DNA of 64,000 nt from positions 52,091,808-52,155,807 of the forward strand of contig OZ026612.1 in the NCBI GenBank assembly GCA_964020975.1. Reading direction: 5' to 3'. Below are positions 49,201 to 62,600 of the stretch, piece by piece. The DNA comes from Hermodice carunculata. Taxonomy: Eukaryota > Annelida > Polychaeta > Eunicida > Amphinomidae. The notes under the pieces were generated by a model. It did not search any database. It was not told the DNA's origin and was given only the letters and a program-made list of their open reading frames with translations. The position numbers were made by a program, and so were the translations under genes. How positions within the stretch are numbered: the first letter of the stretch is position 1; each line of letters begins with the position of its first letter.

Positions 49201-50074
49201 GTAAATAAGTTCAAGTTATTAGCCAGATGCGCCCTCTAGGGGCCAACAGCTGCATCGAAATAGCTGTTGCCACACAATGCATAACCATGGATCAAATATC
49301 TATCAGATAATAAATAAGTCCATGCATGGGGTCTATGCATGGATTTTAGGTTTGACAGGGGTTTTTAACCAGGTGAAAAAAAGGGGTCGGAACTATACAT
49401 TCAAGATTTCCTGGTATGGAGCTGGAAGAAAAGAAATGGAATGTTAGAATAAGAAGAAAGCAGAATTAATTAGAATATTAGACAGGTTTTGGGAAAGAAA
49501 GGGTAAGGTGGTAGCCCTTACCAGGGCTCCCATGAATGTGTGCACAGGACATGGGAAATGTCTGAGCCTTTAATGCGGGGATAGGATCATACACTTAAAA
49601 ACAATATGGTGGTTCTAATCAGTCACCTGTGAAATAATGTGCACACCTGTAAAAACACATTTAGTGAGGCTTTGACTGTGAATGGTTATCTAAACATCAC
49701 TATTATAATGGCCGCATCTAACAGCCAATCAACTGATTGACTCTATAAAGCAGGGACACTTTTTCATCTTATTTCAAGTTTTGCATAGAAATAAACATGT
49801 TACAGTGAAACTTTTTGGCATGGATAAAGATTAGTACTTCATCATCTCAAAAGTAGCAAAAGCTCAATTTCACTGACTTGAAGGTCTCGTGTAAGTGCGG
49901 CGCCTTAATTTATGTTGATGATATAGCTAAAATGACTGCAAAGCAATCACTCAAGAAATTAACCACTTTGGTGAGTCGGAGAATCATAAGTTACTCTCCA
50001 TTGTTGTACTGTAACTTACTTTTCACGAGATAATACACATCGGCTACATAGGCCCACCTACATCCATTCATAGG

Positions 50075-50078
<4 letters not shown>

Positions 50079-50145
<67 letters not shown>
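50079..50145. repeat. (AC)n microsatellite
   Basis: About 32 AC units lying at the 5' edge of a LINE fragment. Confidence 0.95.
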
Positions 50146-50146
<1 letters not shown>

Positions 50147-50815
50147 AATATCTGTCATACCCAACTACGACTGGGCTACTCTAGGCTTAACTTCGATCTT
50201 TTTAAAGTCCACATTATTCCAAACCTTACCTGCTCTTGTATTTACCCTACTGAAGATCTTGAACACTTTTTATTTTTCTGCCCTGAGTATTCCGTACCTA
50301 GAAACAATCTCTTTGCCTCTATTTTTCCAATCTTAGCTCCAGGTGTCCACCCAAATTTGATTGTGCACCTTGCAAGTAACAGATTAATCAAAATTCTCTT
50401 TTTTTTTTTGGCAGCATGGAACTGTCGGATCCCTTAAACTTTCAAATTTGTGAAGCTTTCCAAAAATACATTGTGGACACCATAAGGTTTCTATACAGAA
50501 AAAAAGGACCTAGTGTGACTGTTCAGCTCTGTTATAATGATATATGATTGTTTATTCACTATTCATGCAATATAATATATATGTAATTTCTCATTATGGG
50601 TATGTGAGTCCATAACAATGTACTTAGTATCCCAACAGTTGTTTATCTACAAAGACTTGGTAACATTGTTTGTCCTGTGTGTTTTGTACATATGGTGTGT
50701 GTATCTCCATGTTCTGGAGAACCCAACTTATTAGTATCATTTCGATGTACTTTAGGGCGATCCAGATGAAATAAAAATGTTTAAACTAAATACATACATA
50801 CATACATTCATACAT
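50146..50815 (+). mobile_element. LINE 3' fragment 1 (CR1/Jockey-like ORF2 tail)
   Basis: An open frame of about 95 codons contains HTQLRLGYSRLNFDLFKV, then CSC, TEDLEHFLFFCPEY: the Cys/His-containing tail found after the reverse transcriptase of CR1/Jockey-type elements. It ends in a T-run and stop. A 3' UTR shared with fragment 2 follows (TGTCTCCATGTTCTGGAGGA-like), and then a TACA-rich tail. It is 5'-truncated. Confidence 0.7.
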
Positions 50816-51384
50816 GCTCCTTGGACAAAAGTCAGCGTTACGTAAGAATTCAATTTTAATAGAATGCTTCCACCTGCACAGATTAAACCACAAAGTGCTG
50901 TTCACACGTCGCTCTATTTTTCAACATGAATGTGGGTGACGAAAGTATTCTCAAGTCATGTGAACTTGGCTATTCTGTGGTGATATGGTTGTACATTCAT
51001 ATTTGTTTCATCTAATCATTTGGATATTTAATTTTCAGGAAATCAGCATGACATTCTAATTTCTTAACAGGACAACTTCACTCTTGTGTTGGACGATGAT
51101 TCCAGTTATGAAAGAATATGCACTCGTTGCCCAAAATTGTGTTTCGGGTTTTTTTCTTAGTAAATTATCAAGCGATAAATATTTTTGCATTGTAACTTGT
51201 ACAGAATTTGTCTGCGAAGCAGGCCTTCTACCTCTAGCGAAGACATCAGAGCATAAAGAACAGAGTCTGCTTCGCAGGCAAGTATAGAATATAATATAAA
51301 AGAAAATGAGAAAACTGTACAAATAAGTTTCTCCTCCCCTCCCCTCCTCTCGCAAAGCAAGCCACAAGGATAAGGTAAGAACCG

Positions 51385-52195
51385 AGTCTGTGTGACTCTT
51401 TTCTCCCAGATGCTATAAAACGATGGAATAACCTGCCTTCCGACATTAGAGATTCGCTTTCTCTGCAGATATTCAAATTAAAACTCAAAACTACTCTCTT
51501 AGCCACAGACAATGTTCCTGAGTTCTGTTTCCATGGTGACAGATTTGCTAATATTTACCATACGCAATTACGCCTAGAATTCTCTGGACTAAACTCCGAC
51601 CTTCACAAAGTTAGCATCCTTTCTGACCCAACCTGTGCCTGTTCTTATCCCACTGAAGGCTTCAAACATTTCCTACCCTTCTGTCCCTATTACATCGTTC
51701 AAAGAAACAAATTACTTTATACTGTTATTCCTTTGATTGCTCCGGGGGTTAGCCCGCATCTTATAATCTATATTGGCAGTGATAGGTTAGTTGAAATATT
51801 TCTCCGTGGCAGTGACGAGCTTTCTAACTGCCTAAATATCTAGATCTGCGATGCTCTACAGCAGTACATTATTGATACCAGGCGCTTTAACGACTAAATG
51901 TTTCCGTTAGTGTAATGATCATCGGTTGGACTATGCAAATTTATTTGTATCACACCTTTTTCTTTATTGGGTAAATATTGAACTCAACTTCATACTGTTT
52001 TAATAAGTAATCAAATCTTAATATTCGTATACAGAGTTTTCACAGATATTATACATTGTTAACATTTGTATTGTTATGTGTGTCTTGTACATACCTACTG
52101 ACAGTACTGTGTGTCTCCATGTTCTGGAGGACCCATGTATTAGTCATCTCGATATACTATTGGGCTATCCAGACTAAACAAAACGGAACGCTTAA
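51385..52195 (+). mobile_element. LINE 3' fragment 2, same family
   Basis: The frame from about 51390 to TAG 51841-51843 encodes FSPDAIKRWNNLPSDIRDSL, then HTQLRLEFSGLNSDLHKV, CACSYPTEGFKHFLPFCPYY. WNNLPxxIR and H-x3-LPFCP are typical of the C-terminal end of CR1/Jockey ORF2. Unlike fragment 1 it keeps an undisturbed frame to the stop. The 3' UTR matches fragment 1. The copies differ strongly, so they are separate insertions rather than a recent duplication. Confidence 0.75.
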
Positions 52196-53140
52196 GAAAA
52201 AGTATTTTCCAATAAACTTACTTTTACGTATTCAGCTAGACCTGTTTCTGTGATGTTACTTTTAAAATCACATTTTCAAATAAAGTAACTTTCACGTATT
52301 CAATAAGGTTTCTGTGATATAACTTTTAAAAATAATTTTGCCCAAATTTGAGCGGGGGAATTCCAAAGAGAGTAACGGAAAGTGTTGTAACCTTAAGAAA
52401 ATATTAACCGTTTTGTCCTTGTGTTTCGGCAAAAAGATCAAGGTACAGGGCATGAAAGGTAACTCTGTTTTTCCTTCAAAATTCTAACTCCCTTTTAATG
52501 ATTAAATATAACAATAAGAAAAGAAATACTATTTTAATTTTAGAAAATGCAAGTTAATTCTATTGGTCATTTAACAACATATTGTTTGGCCGATTAAAAA
52601 ATATCTGAAAGTGTGACCAAAAGGATAATTTCGCGCAGGTAAAACGGACTGCCACAAGCAGTGGTGCATCTATGAAGACGTAAAATGACCGTTACTACCG
52701 TTAGAATGGTATCACGATGCTGGTAAAAATACTGTGTGATAAAATTTGATGCTGCCCATGGTTTGCTTTCCATGAAATATTGTGATCAATCAAATTGTAT
52801 AAGTGTACAGATAAGTGTTGTGAGCCTATATCACATTACATAACAAAATTTACTTGTCAAAAAATGTGCCAATGTCTCTAAGGAAATTTTGCTGAGGTGA
52901 TTCTGATCAGTAAAATTAAAGCTCGCCACTTAAATACTGCTTTTTCTATTGGTGGTGTGGTCTTGTTTTTCTTCAGACATTATATTTCTGTGACAACGAC
53001 CCAGTGCACAAACTCCACACGTGGTCTAGGCCCATGCCACATGGTCTGGTGAAAATGAAAGCCAACATGATGTCACAGAACACGGTCATCCACTGGCGGT
53101 TTGTCTGACCAGTGACCATAAATTTGCGAACTCGGGACTC
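52196..53140. other. Intergenic, no supported gene
   Basis: AT-rich. A short duplicated block, ACTTTTACGTATTCAGCTAG versus ACTTTCACGTATTCAATAAG, occurs at 52219 and 52288. No exon. Confidence 0.35.
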
Positions 53141-53149
53141 TATATGAAT

Positions 53150-53650
53150 GAGGTAACGTTAGACTAACTTGCAGCCCACTCGCACAAGACATCGCCCACT
53201 GGATGGTAGATCTATAGTCTGGATATCAGTACCAGCACTGCTACGCCTGTGTCGTGTGTGTGGCGGTAGCACAGGGTACAGAACTCAGAACATTTATTTT
53301 TACTCTGATTGTGGGCACTGTCTTGTAGTTATGTCCCGACCCAAGTAGGCCTATTGGGCCCTGTGGTAAGTTAAGTATTGGCCAAGGCCACGGGGACGTT
53401 GGCCGAGGGCTAGCCTAGGCCTAACTACAAGTGCCCATATAATCAGAGTTGTTGTTTGGTCAATTTTCAAGGGTTAGCTGCCCTCCCTGGGTTACATGGG
53501 GGTTGAACCGTAAGGCGTGACGCCTGACAGTCGCGAACACCACTCCCGACCGACGTGCATCACGCTGATTCACGTTGCTCGTCGTCACAGACCAATCCAC
53601 CTGTGCGCTGGGTCCCATGAAATAGCACAAGGGCGTAGGCGGCCGGGGGG
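53150..53650 (+). promoter_or_regulatory. CpG-richer tract with a strong splice donor
   Basis: Base composition rises in G, C and CpG compared with neighbours. A donor-quality CTGTG then GTAAGT stands at 53366. It could be the first exon of the + strand gene at the right edge, but no link is visible. Confidence 0.25.
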
Positions 53651-55900
53651 GGGGGGGGGTCAAAGGGTTCAGACGAACCCCGCATTTTCAGCAAAAGGTC
53701 CAACTTGGACCAACAAAAGAAAGAAAAGAAAAAAAAAAAAGAGCGAGAACATGATGATTGGTGTGGTTAAGCCTAATACAGCAAAAGGACCTTTGTATGT
53801 CATTATAAAATGGTCCAAAATTTTCTAATCTCTAAACCTAATTCTGAGATTTTAATCAAACGCCAATATACTGACTAAACCCTGGCTTGAGTGCAAAACA
53901 TATCATGGAGTGTCTGAAAATATGATCCGTTAATTTTAAATGTGCGTAAAAAATTAAAGAGCTCTGCCAACTTGCAAACTTTGTTAGTTGAAAAAACCTA
54001 GACATTTCCCCATTTTTTGTCGGCATATGATGTTTGTTAAGAAAAACACTCTCACAGCAAATCCCAGATATGTTTGTGCAGCCAGATAGCATGCACAAAA
54101 TTGGTCATATTCTCTTGCATGTATTTAGCTCAGCAGACTCGTCAATCAGTAGGGCTTATGATGTGGTTTAGCATCAGATGTCTGTCCAACAGTCCATCAT
54201 CCACAATATACATTTTTTTTTACTTTTTCAAAACCATCGGCCATATTCACTTCAACCTTGGAGGGGTTGTACCAAGTTTGTTCAAATGGTCATCGTCCAG
54301 CACAGTGAATTTTTTTTTTTTAATGAATTTTTTGTTCTTTTTTTAAAAATTTTGGAAAATCTCCTCAGAAACCATGTGGCCAATTGCTTTGAAATTGCTC
54401 ATTTAAAATAATCTAAAATCCAGCGTCCGTGCAGCATAATTCATACAATTTGAAGTGACAAGTAGATGCAGCGTGGTGTCATGTTAATATTGATGGGAAT
54501 GTTTTTTTGTTTTTTTTTTTTAGGTCGAAACCGGTCTAGCGATTTTTGGTCGGTGTGACAAACAAGCATCCTTGTTTGCCATTCACACTTGCCCAGTCTG
54601 ACTATATTGATGGAAATGTTGTTGAACTGTTTGGCTTAATACCAAAATACCAACATTGACAGAGCAGCTACAAATTGCAAGTAGTGGACAAAAAGTGCAG
54701 CCTAGGGGTTACAAAGTGCCGCATAGAAGTAAAATGTGCAGTATAGCTTTTAAAAAGTATACCAAAAATACCAGCTTCTTTACAAATTGGCAAATTAACC
54801 ATGACATGGAGTCAATTGAATTTATATGTATACAGCAGTACCATGGAGGTATTATACTCTGTATAATACATATATGGTGGCTTCATCAGTTTTTTGCAGT
54901 GTCTGGGTTTTCTTGGTGTCACATTCTATCGAACATGTTCAGAAAGACGACTGTGCATTAGTCAGAGATTCTTCTAAAATGAGTTAATCTGGTGCCTGGA
55001 GTGGATGGTAGCATTATGCAATGAAGGAAAATCTGAAAATGATACATATTTGTTGAATCAGCTGTTGTACCGAGCGAGAGGATTTGCTGCTTAGTACTAG
55101 TAGCATGAAAACTGACAGCTGCACACGACATGGACATTGACACACTGAAGAGAAGAGAAAAAGTGTAGCACAGTGAATCACTGATGAAATAGTAGTGAGA
55201 CCATATCATGTCAATATTGTAGTAGAAAATTAGGCCAAGTCTAAAGCCATCCAAATGTTGACAAGTCTATGGACATGAACATCAGCAGATCCAACAGCAA
55301 AACTTGAATAGCCATCAAGCAGTACCTTATTCATCGAACATCTACAGAAGGTAAGATGTCATATTGAGAGCGTAGAAATGACTGTCATGAAAAATAGAAG
55401 TGGACAACAGTTTTCAACAATGTTAGACAAGGTGGACCAAAAACTAAGTAAACAAGAACTATCCATGATCAAAAGCCTTCAGTCATCAAACAAGCCAGGT
55501 CCAAATCCAGAAGTTCAAGGCAGACATACCAACAGCTTTATGATTGTTTTATATGTTGGTCAACGAATGCAAAATGCCGTATGAAGGAAAACATCCTCTC
55601 CTGACTTGAGACAGGTACTGACAAAAGTTCGTAGTAGGTTAAGTCAATTTGATGCTAGCAACTCTCAACTTTCAGATATATCTTGCCTCATACATATTGT
55701 ATAAAATGTCACTTACGATTGTTAGGATTACAGAGTCCAAAAAGTGCAGCACAAGAGGCAAAAAGGGAGTCATAGTGGTAAAAAATTGCAGCACAGTCCG
55801 AAGAATAATTATTAACCCAGTGTATGCAATGTTTTACAAGTCAGCAAATAGCTTTGGTCCAAATTAGCTAGTACTGTGAGCTACCGCTGCAATGCAGCAA
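53651..55900. other. Intergenic or intronic, no supported gene
   Basis: A G-run at 53645-53659 and one copy of the 54.2/56-59 kb degenerate repeat (54170-54410). The AAG/GTAAGA at 55350 is a donor-like site without convincing coding sequence before it. Confidence 0.35.
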
Positions 55901-55919
55901 CCCCCCCCCCCCTTCTACT

Positions 55920-56480
55920 TGGCAACTGGCCTGTCTCCGTTGCTGGGTAGGTCACGTGATCCTCGGCCGTCTCACACGGTTCTGCCATCGGTTTGTTGTG
56001 CGTTGTTTCTCTGCAATCGTCCAGTTGTTATACGGAAATTACGTGGACACTTGGTGTTCTGATGTCGGACCTTTACCCCAAACAAAATATCTTTAACAAA
56101 TTCTGTCAAATTTGCCTGGTGGTTCATAATCTTCTGGTCTTTTCACCATATTGAACCAGGCCCGTCGTTTCTATGTTTCTTTGGAGGAAAACTGTGGAAA
56201 GCTACCCCTTGCATCCAGGGGTATTTATCCAATTTACCCAGTTTTCTTGTGTCTGGCTTACAGTCAAGAACTTTGCAATTGTAGACTGTCATTGTAGCTT
56301 GTAAATACTTCCGTAGTACGTTGGAAAATAAGGATCAACTTCGCGATGTCATTTCCCTGTACTTTAACTATGGCGCAATATGGCTGCCATATTGAAACGA
56401 CCAAACCTGCTGCAAGGTGCACCGGGAAATGACCCTGGCGCTTTAGCGGCTGTCAACGGTACTAGCTAATTTGGACCTTA
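55920..56480. promoter_or_regulatory. CpG-rich promoter-like region
   Basis: Contains GTCACGTGAT (55951-55960), many CpGs, and ATGGCGCAATATGGCTGCCA near 56370, which has YY1-like ATGGC cores on both strands. No long frame. Could be the start of the + strand gene seen at 63.4 kb, or of a minus-strand transcript. Confidence 0.3.
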
Positions 56481-56639
56481 GGTATTAGTCACTACAAAGA
56501 GTTTAAGCCATGCCCCAGTAAACAAAGCATCGAACAGTACTTGGCCCTTTTGTCCTCTTCCCCAAGTTAGATCAGTCCCCATGTGTTGGTAGAAAGCCCT
56601 GCACTTGGACACAATATGAAATAGGACTCAGTAGAATGA

Positions 56640-59200
56640 GTATTCAGCTCAACAGGCTTGTCAGTCAGCAGGGCTTTTGTTATTGCTGTTTGTCCTTCAT
56701 CCATCCAGTATTCAAATTTTCAACTTTTCAAATAGCATTGGTCAGATTCTCTATTAACTTGGTGCAGATGTTCTTTGGGTAGTTCTCTGTCAACCTGGGT
56801 CACATGGTCATACTCCAATGATCTCTGCCACCCCTGGGTTAGTTGCATGGAGAGTTATATGTTGCTTGGTACCCTTAGATTTTAATTTATTAACAGATGT
56901 CATTGCAATTTTCATCCAAATTGCTCATGAATTTTTGTTTGTTGGCGCTTCTGCTGACTTGTCAGTCATCTGATCTGTCAGTCACCTGATCTTACAGGAT
57001 GGATATTTGTCTGACAGCTGGCATCTGTCTACAATTACGTTTTCAACTTTTTTTTCTTCAAAACTATGAGTTAGTTTTTTTAGCTGAGGTGATCTATAAT
57101 ACCTGAGCTTATAGCATAGTCTGTTGATCCCTGGTTTAGCTGTCCGTCATCCTTCATCCATCAATAATTCACATTTTTTACTTCTCCAAAACCATCAGTC
57201 AGACTCACTTGAAACTTGGTTGGGATGTTTCTTGGGTGGGTCTCTATGAAGTTTGTTCAAGTGGTCATGGTCCATTGAATTTAGAATTTTTTGATGATTT
57301 TTTGGGTTCATTTTTGGGGGGTGGGTGGGGGGGGGGTGGGGGCGGGGGGGGGGGGGGGGGGCAAAATCTTAAAAAAACTTTCTTCTCCGAAACTGACCAG
57401 CAAATTGCTTTGAAATTGCATTGGTACACTTCTGGGGATCTTTAGACCTGGATTTATTCAAAAGGTGGCACTGCAATTTTTTCTTTTTCTTTTTTTCTTT
57501 TTCTTTTTTTTTGGAATTTTTGTCTGGTTAGGCTATTTTTGACTTCTTCTCTAGAACCATCACTGAGATTGTTCTGAAACGCAATGGATATATGTATCTT
57601 GTGGGAGGGGTAAACAAAGTTGTTCACTAAGAGTTGATACTGTGGATCCCTTATTTTTAACGAATTTTTCAGTTTGGGTACTTGTCTGTTAATGCATGCA
57701 TTCCTATTGATTACCATGCAGGGTAGCAGGGCTTGCAATGGAAATTCACATTTATATACTCCTTCACCAAAACTGTCAACCAGATTCACTTGAAACTTGG
57801 TGGGGGTGTACCTTGGGAGGTCTCTACCAAGTATGTTCAAATGGTGACACTCCAGTGATGTGTAGATTTTTTATGAATATTTTTGTTTAATTTTTTTGGC
57901 AAAATTCTAAAAAAATCTTTCTCTGAAACTCAGCCAGTTGCTTTGAAATTATGTAGGGGTGCTTCTGGGGACCCTCCAGACATTAATTTGCACCAGGACA
58001 GATTTGACTTGATTCACCTGAGTGCAGGATCAGTCCTAATCCGCTAGTTTGAAACATGGTGGGGATCTACCTTGGGTTAGTCTGTACCCAGTTTCTTTCA
58101 ATGGTCCTGTTCCATTGACTTTTGGACTTTTTACTTCATTTTTGTGTTTATTTTAAGGGAAAATTTTTTTTAAACCTTGTTGGAGACCACTCGGTCAATT
58201 GCTTGAAATTGAATAGGGATCTTTCTGAAGATACATGGAGCTGGACCTGAACTTGTTCAACAGTGGTGCAGCAATTTTTCCTCAATTTCATAATGATTTT
58301 GTGGGTGTGTTTTTGCTAATTCCACCTTCTCCAAAATCATTGCGTGGATTGTGCCAAAATTGGATGGAAATGATCCTTGTAGGTGGTTGAATCAAAATAT
58401 TTGTGAGGTGGCATCACCGTGGATCCCTGGGTTTGAACACATTTTTCAATTCAGGCACTCATCAGTTACTGCATGTGTGCATCATATTGATTACTACAAG
58501 GTTAATGAGAATTGCAAAAATTAACATTTTCAACTTAATCTCAAAAATTGTCAACCAGATTTCCTTCAAACTTGGTGGGTATGTATCACTGAGGCAAAAT
58601 ACAGGGTCCAATGGGAAACTTATTATTTCTCTGTCTGAAGGAATTCTGGGTAAGAGGTTTACCTTTCCCTTCAATTTAATTCCTGAATATGAAGCCACTT
58701 TAAACCCAAAATTCCTGCAGACAGAGGCAATAGTAAATTTCACGTTGATCCCTTATGATATAGGTGATAGATGTACATTGGGTTGGTCTCCACTAAATTT
58801 GCCCAAGTGGACACATTCCAATGATTTTTTTTTTTCATGATTTTTTTTGTTTTGTTTTTGTACTGAAGTATTAAAAAAACAAAAACAAAAAACTTGATTT
58901 CCAGAATCATTTGGTCAGTTTCTTCAAAATTGCATGGGGACATAGCTGGATACCTCTAGACTTCTGTTTGTACAACATGTGGTGCAGGGCTTCTTTTAAA
59001 ATGAATTTTTTATGTTTGTTTGCTATTTTGACTCCCTTTATAGACAGCTGCCTGCTGGATTCTCTTCAAACATAGCTGAAGTGTACCCTAACTCAATCCC
59101 CACTAAGCATATTCACCACATGATGTTACTGCATTTCCTGATTTTTAATGCAGTGTTTCCATTAACCTCCAAATGGGGGTATTTATTACCCTTTTAAAAC
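56640..59200. repeat. Long degenerate repeat field
   Basis: Blocks such as CACTTGAAACTTGGTNGGG, CCTTGGGNNGGTCTCTACC, GTTCAAATGGT(C/G)A and CAATTGCTTTGAAATTGC recur in the same order about five times (57.2, 57.8, 58.05, 58.55, 58.8 kb), with a further copy at 54.2 kb. Spacing varies between about 260 and 580 bp. No coding potential. Confidence 0.75.
57316..57361. repeat. G-run, G-quadruplex-prone
   Basis: Almost pure G with four single-base interruptions, inside one unit of the degenerate repeat field. Confidence 0.95.
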
Positions 59201-59439
59201 CTGGAATACCTTCTGAGAAAATTCTAAAGGGTCACAAGTCTTGCTTAATTACATGAACAACTGGTAAAAATCTAAATCTCCCCTCCCCCCCAATTTCTCT
59301 TCTTGTGTCCCCCTGGAAAAAATCCTAGCAGAAACACTGTAATGGATTTTGGAAATTACAAATTGTTGAGAAGAGTACATGTACAAGGTAGCATTCTTAC
59401 TATGGGAGCAGATCTGACATATTAACTTGTATCTTGGAA

Positions 59440-59670
59440 ATTTTGGATCCTAGACCCATAGTTATCATAAGTAACAGGAAATCTACCTGTGGGAGTTTCG
59501 TTTGGTGTTGTTAATTTTGAACATGCTTGACCTTGAAAGGTCAAACTGACATTGACCTCTATCTTGGTAATTGCGGGTCCTAGGCCCATGGTTACTGTTA
59601 AACATTACCACGCATAACCTTGAAAGGTCAAACTGACATAGTAACATTGAAAGGTGCTGTAGCTACTTGC
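59440..59670. repeat. Short tandem repeat with ACCTTGAAAGGTCA
   Basis: GACCTTGAAAGGTCAAACTG near 59530 recurs near 59615, and TATCTTGG(A/T)AATTNNGG with CCTAG(A/G)CCCAT precedes each. TGACCT and AGGTCA face away from each other across four bases. Confidence 0.7.
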
Positions 59671-62600
59671 ACTGTTCTCTTGATATCGAGAACACTATTT
59701 CAGCCACAACTTCTATGTTGCGCATTGTGATGGTCTTGTGTAAGTGCTAAAATGAGATGCACGTGGTTGATTTCGACCCAGTTCCCAAGGTCATATAACT
59801 TCATGTTTTGAGCTGTAACTTAGAAATGTGGAGCCATTGTTTTGAAATTGTCACTTAAGAGCCAGTACTTCAATGTTTGCACATGATGATGGTCTTTCAT
59901 AAATGTAACCTTGGTCTAATAGGAAACATTGATATAACTATACATTAACTGCAGACCTGCTCTAGTCCCTTCATTTGCTAGGCAATGGTACAATGCCTTA
60001 GTCATGATGTGGGCAGTTGTACCATTTATATTACTTAACCATCCAGAAATAACACTTTTTCTACCAAAGAAACAAAATTTTCTGAATACTAGTATGTTCA
60101 ACTGCTTGTACATTTTAAAACTTAGTGAATCACTTTTCTAAACTTTTTGCCATCTCAACTTGTGGCCTTTATCATAGAAACTTGTTTTAGCCTGCTTAAT
60201 ACATGAATCTGCCCTCCTTCCTGTCAAGTGCCTTGCTAGCAGCCCAGGATCCCACTTAATATGAATACTTCCTATTCTGAAAGTCCCAGGACTGCTTTGA
60301 ACAGTCAGTGTACCCATAATCAGCTGAGCACAGGACTATCACATTCTGTTGTTGTAATTTTGGCTTCCCCTTCAAACTGAATGCCTGATTCTTTTTAAAC
60401 TTGCTGGGAGTGCAGCTCAAGTCTGTCTCCCACAAACTGCTCACAAGGCAGCACTTCTGTTATTTTCTGGCTTTTAATAGACCAAAAGAAGTGTGTAATG
60501 GTTGGTAATTTTAAGTATATGCTGGCATTATTGATATAGGAATAGTAGTGTACCTGCAATTTTATGTGTGTTTTTTTCCCCTAAACCTGAACCATAGACT
60601 GGAGTCTACCAGGTGTACTCAATAGATCCCTATTGAACAAAAGAAAACAAACCCAAAAATTGTTCACGAATACTTGCAACTTGCTGAGTAGTCAAATTAA
60701 CCCGGTTAAGAATTGCCAGAAATTGTCCAATGTCAAAAATGTCATCTGTTTCTGTTTTTCATCAGGAATGATACATGAGCAATTAGTCAACAGCTTTCCT
60801 CGTGAGCAATTAGTCAACAGCTTTCCTCAGTGTACTTAAGGCACATTTCGCTCACCTTGCTTTGAGGGGAGCAGTGGGCCCGGCTGTCAGAGGGTTAAAC
60901 AAAGGTACACCTAAGTGGAACAAGCGCTGTGGGAGTGTCTCAAGGTGCAGTGGTCAAGTTTACAAAGTAAAGAAGTTTTGTTTTATGCTTTCGTATTTTT
61001 TTTTTATTATCATTACTTTTTTTTAATTCTCAAAGAGGGGAAGGGGAGCATATGCACTTAAACAGTATTCAGAACAACTTGTTTGCATCAATTAAGAAGA
61101 TTTACAGCATCATTTATCTGACATTGCACTTAACATTCTTGTAATGTTTTGTCCTCTTAAAAAAAAGAGAATAGCGGGTGAGTTCTGTAAACCAGCCATG
61201 TGGCCCTTGGTCTTCAATTGTGTAAAGATTTAATATGGTTAACCTTCCACCTGTCTATTTTCTTGTGAAAAAAATACACAAAAAGAGATGTGTACTGTTC
61301 TGTGGAATAGTAAATTATTATAAAGCAAATAGTAATCCCCTTTTTCTAATATATGTTTTGAAAAGAAGAAAAAAGAGATTGTGTGAATCATTGATATTTG
61401 AAACAAAACTTTGTAATTTTTTTTAATGGAAACTTACACAAAAGGCAGACAAGTGAACTGAACACTGCATGAGTAATACATGTACCACATGTTAATTTGG
61501 GTGCTGAATTTATAAGCTTGACTGTCTTTTTGTAGAAAAAAGGGTCTCCATGGGACTTAGACATTTATTGCTGTTGCTTTCAAAATGAAGATCCTTAAGG
61601 GAGTGACTGTCATGTATAAGTGTTTAATTTCTGTCTATGGTAAGCATCTACTACCCTAACAAAGCATATATTTTCTGAAAGAAAACATATTACATCAAGT
61701 TTGATTCTGGTGTTAAATAAAAAAGTTAGTATCATTATTAATGTAATAAAATTCTGATTGAAATTCTTAAATTTTGCATAGAATTTAAAACAATTAAAAG
61801 GATATAGAATTAGATTTAGTTTATAGTATCAAATGAAAACGCATAACGCTCTCCAAAACAACATCTTAAATTTTTGAAAAAGGGCTTACTTCTAATTTCA
61901 TTGCTGTTAAATTAAGAAAAAAACCAAGAACTTCAATTTAAAGATCCTGTATGTTTTGAACTTAAACCTTTATCCAAAATTTAAAATAAGGTTTTGCTGC
62001 TAGAAGTGTACGGTTTCATTTCCCATAAGAAAATAATGTTTCCCATTTTTGTTGTTTTGTTGTTGTTTTTTTTCCTGCAAAAACAGGTAAATTTTTTTTT
62101 CTAAATTAAAGACTTAAAATTTCTTATGCTTACAGAGATTTTGTTATTTTTAATAGTGTAATCAAAATTTATACGTTCAGAAATACCCAGTTTGTATGAT
62201 CTCAAATGAAGTCTAGTGTATGTAAGGACATGTTTGGAGCAAAGGCGTATTCTTTGCATAAAGTGCTGTGACATTGTACCATGTGCCATTGTAGTTTGGA
62301 AATATTTGTTACAAGTTTTGGTGTGTTGTATTTAACAAAATTACAACGAGTGTGTGTGGGTTTCCTCTTGATACAATAAGTGCCATTAGTCAACAGTATC
62401 TGGTGACTACTGTGCCTTTTTCCTTGACCATAAACAACTTCAATTGTTTTGCCTATTTGGCTGATAATGTCAAGACCCTTGCCATGTAAACCATGGCTGT
62501 CCTGGATTATCCCTGCAGGATTATCAGACAGTTAATTCTGAACTCTTCCAGTCCACACACACCACTACCACATACTTGCTACATACCTCTCCATGTGCAT

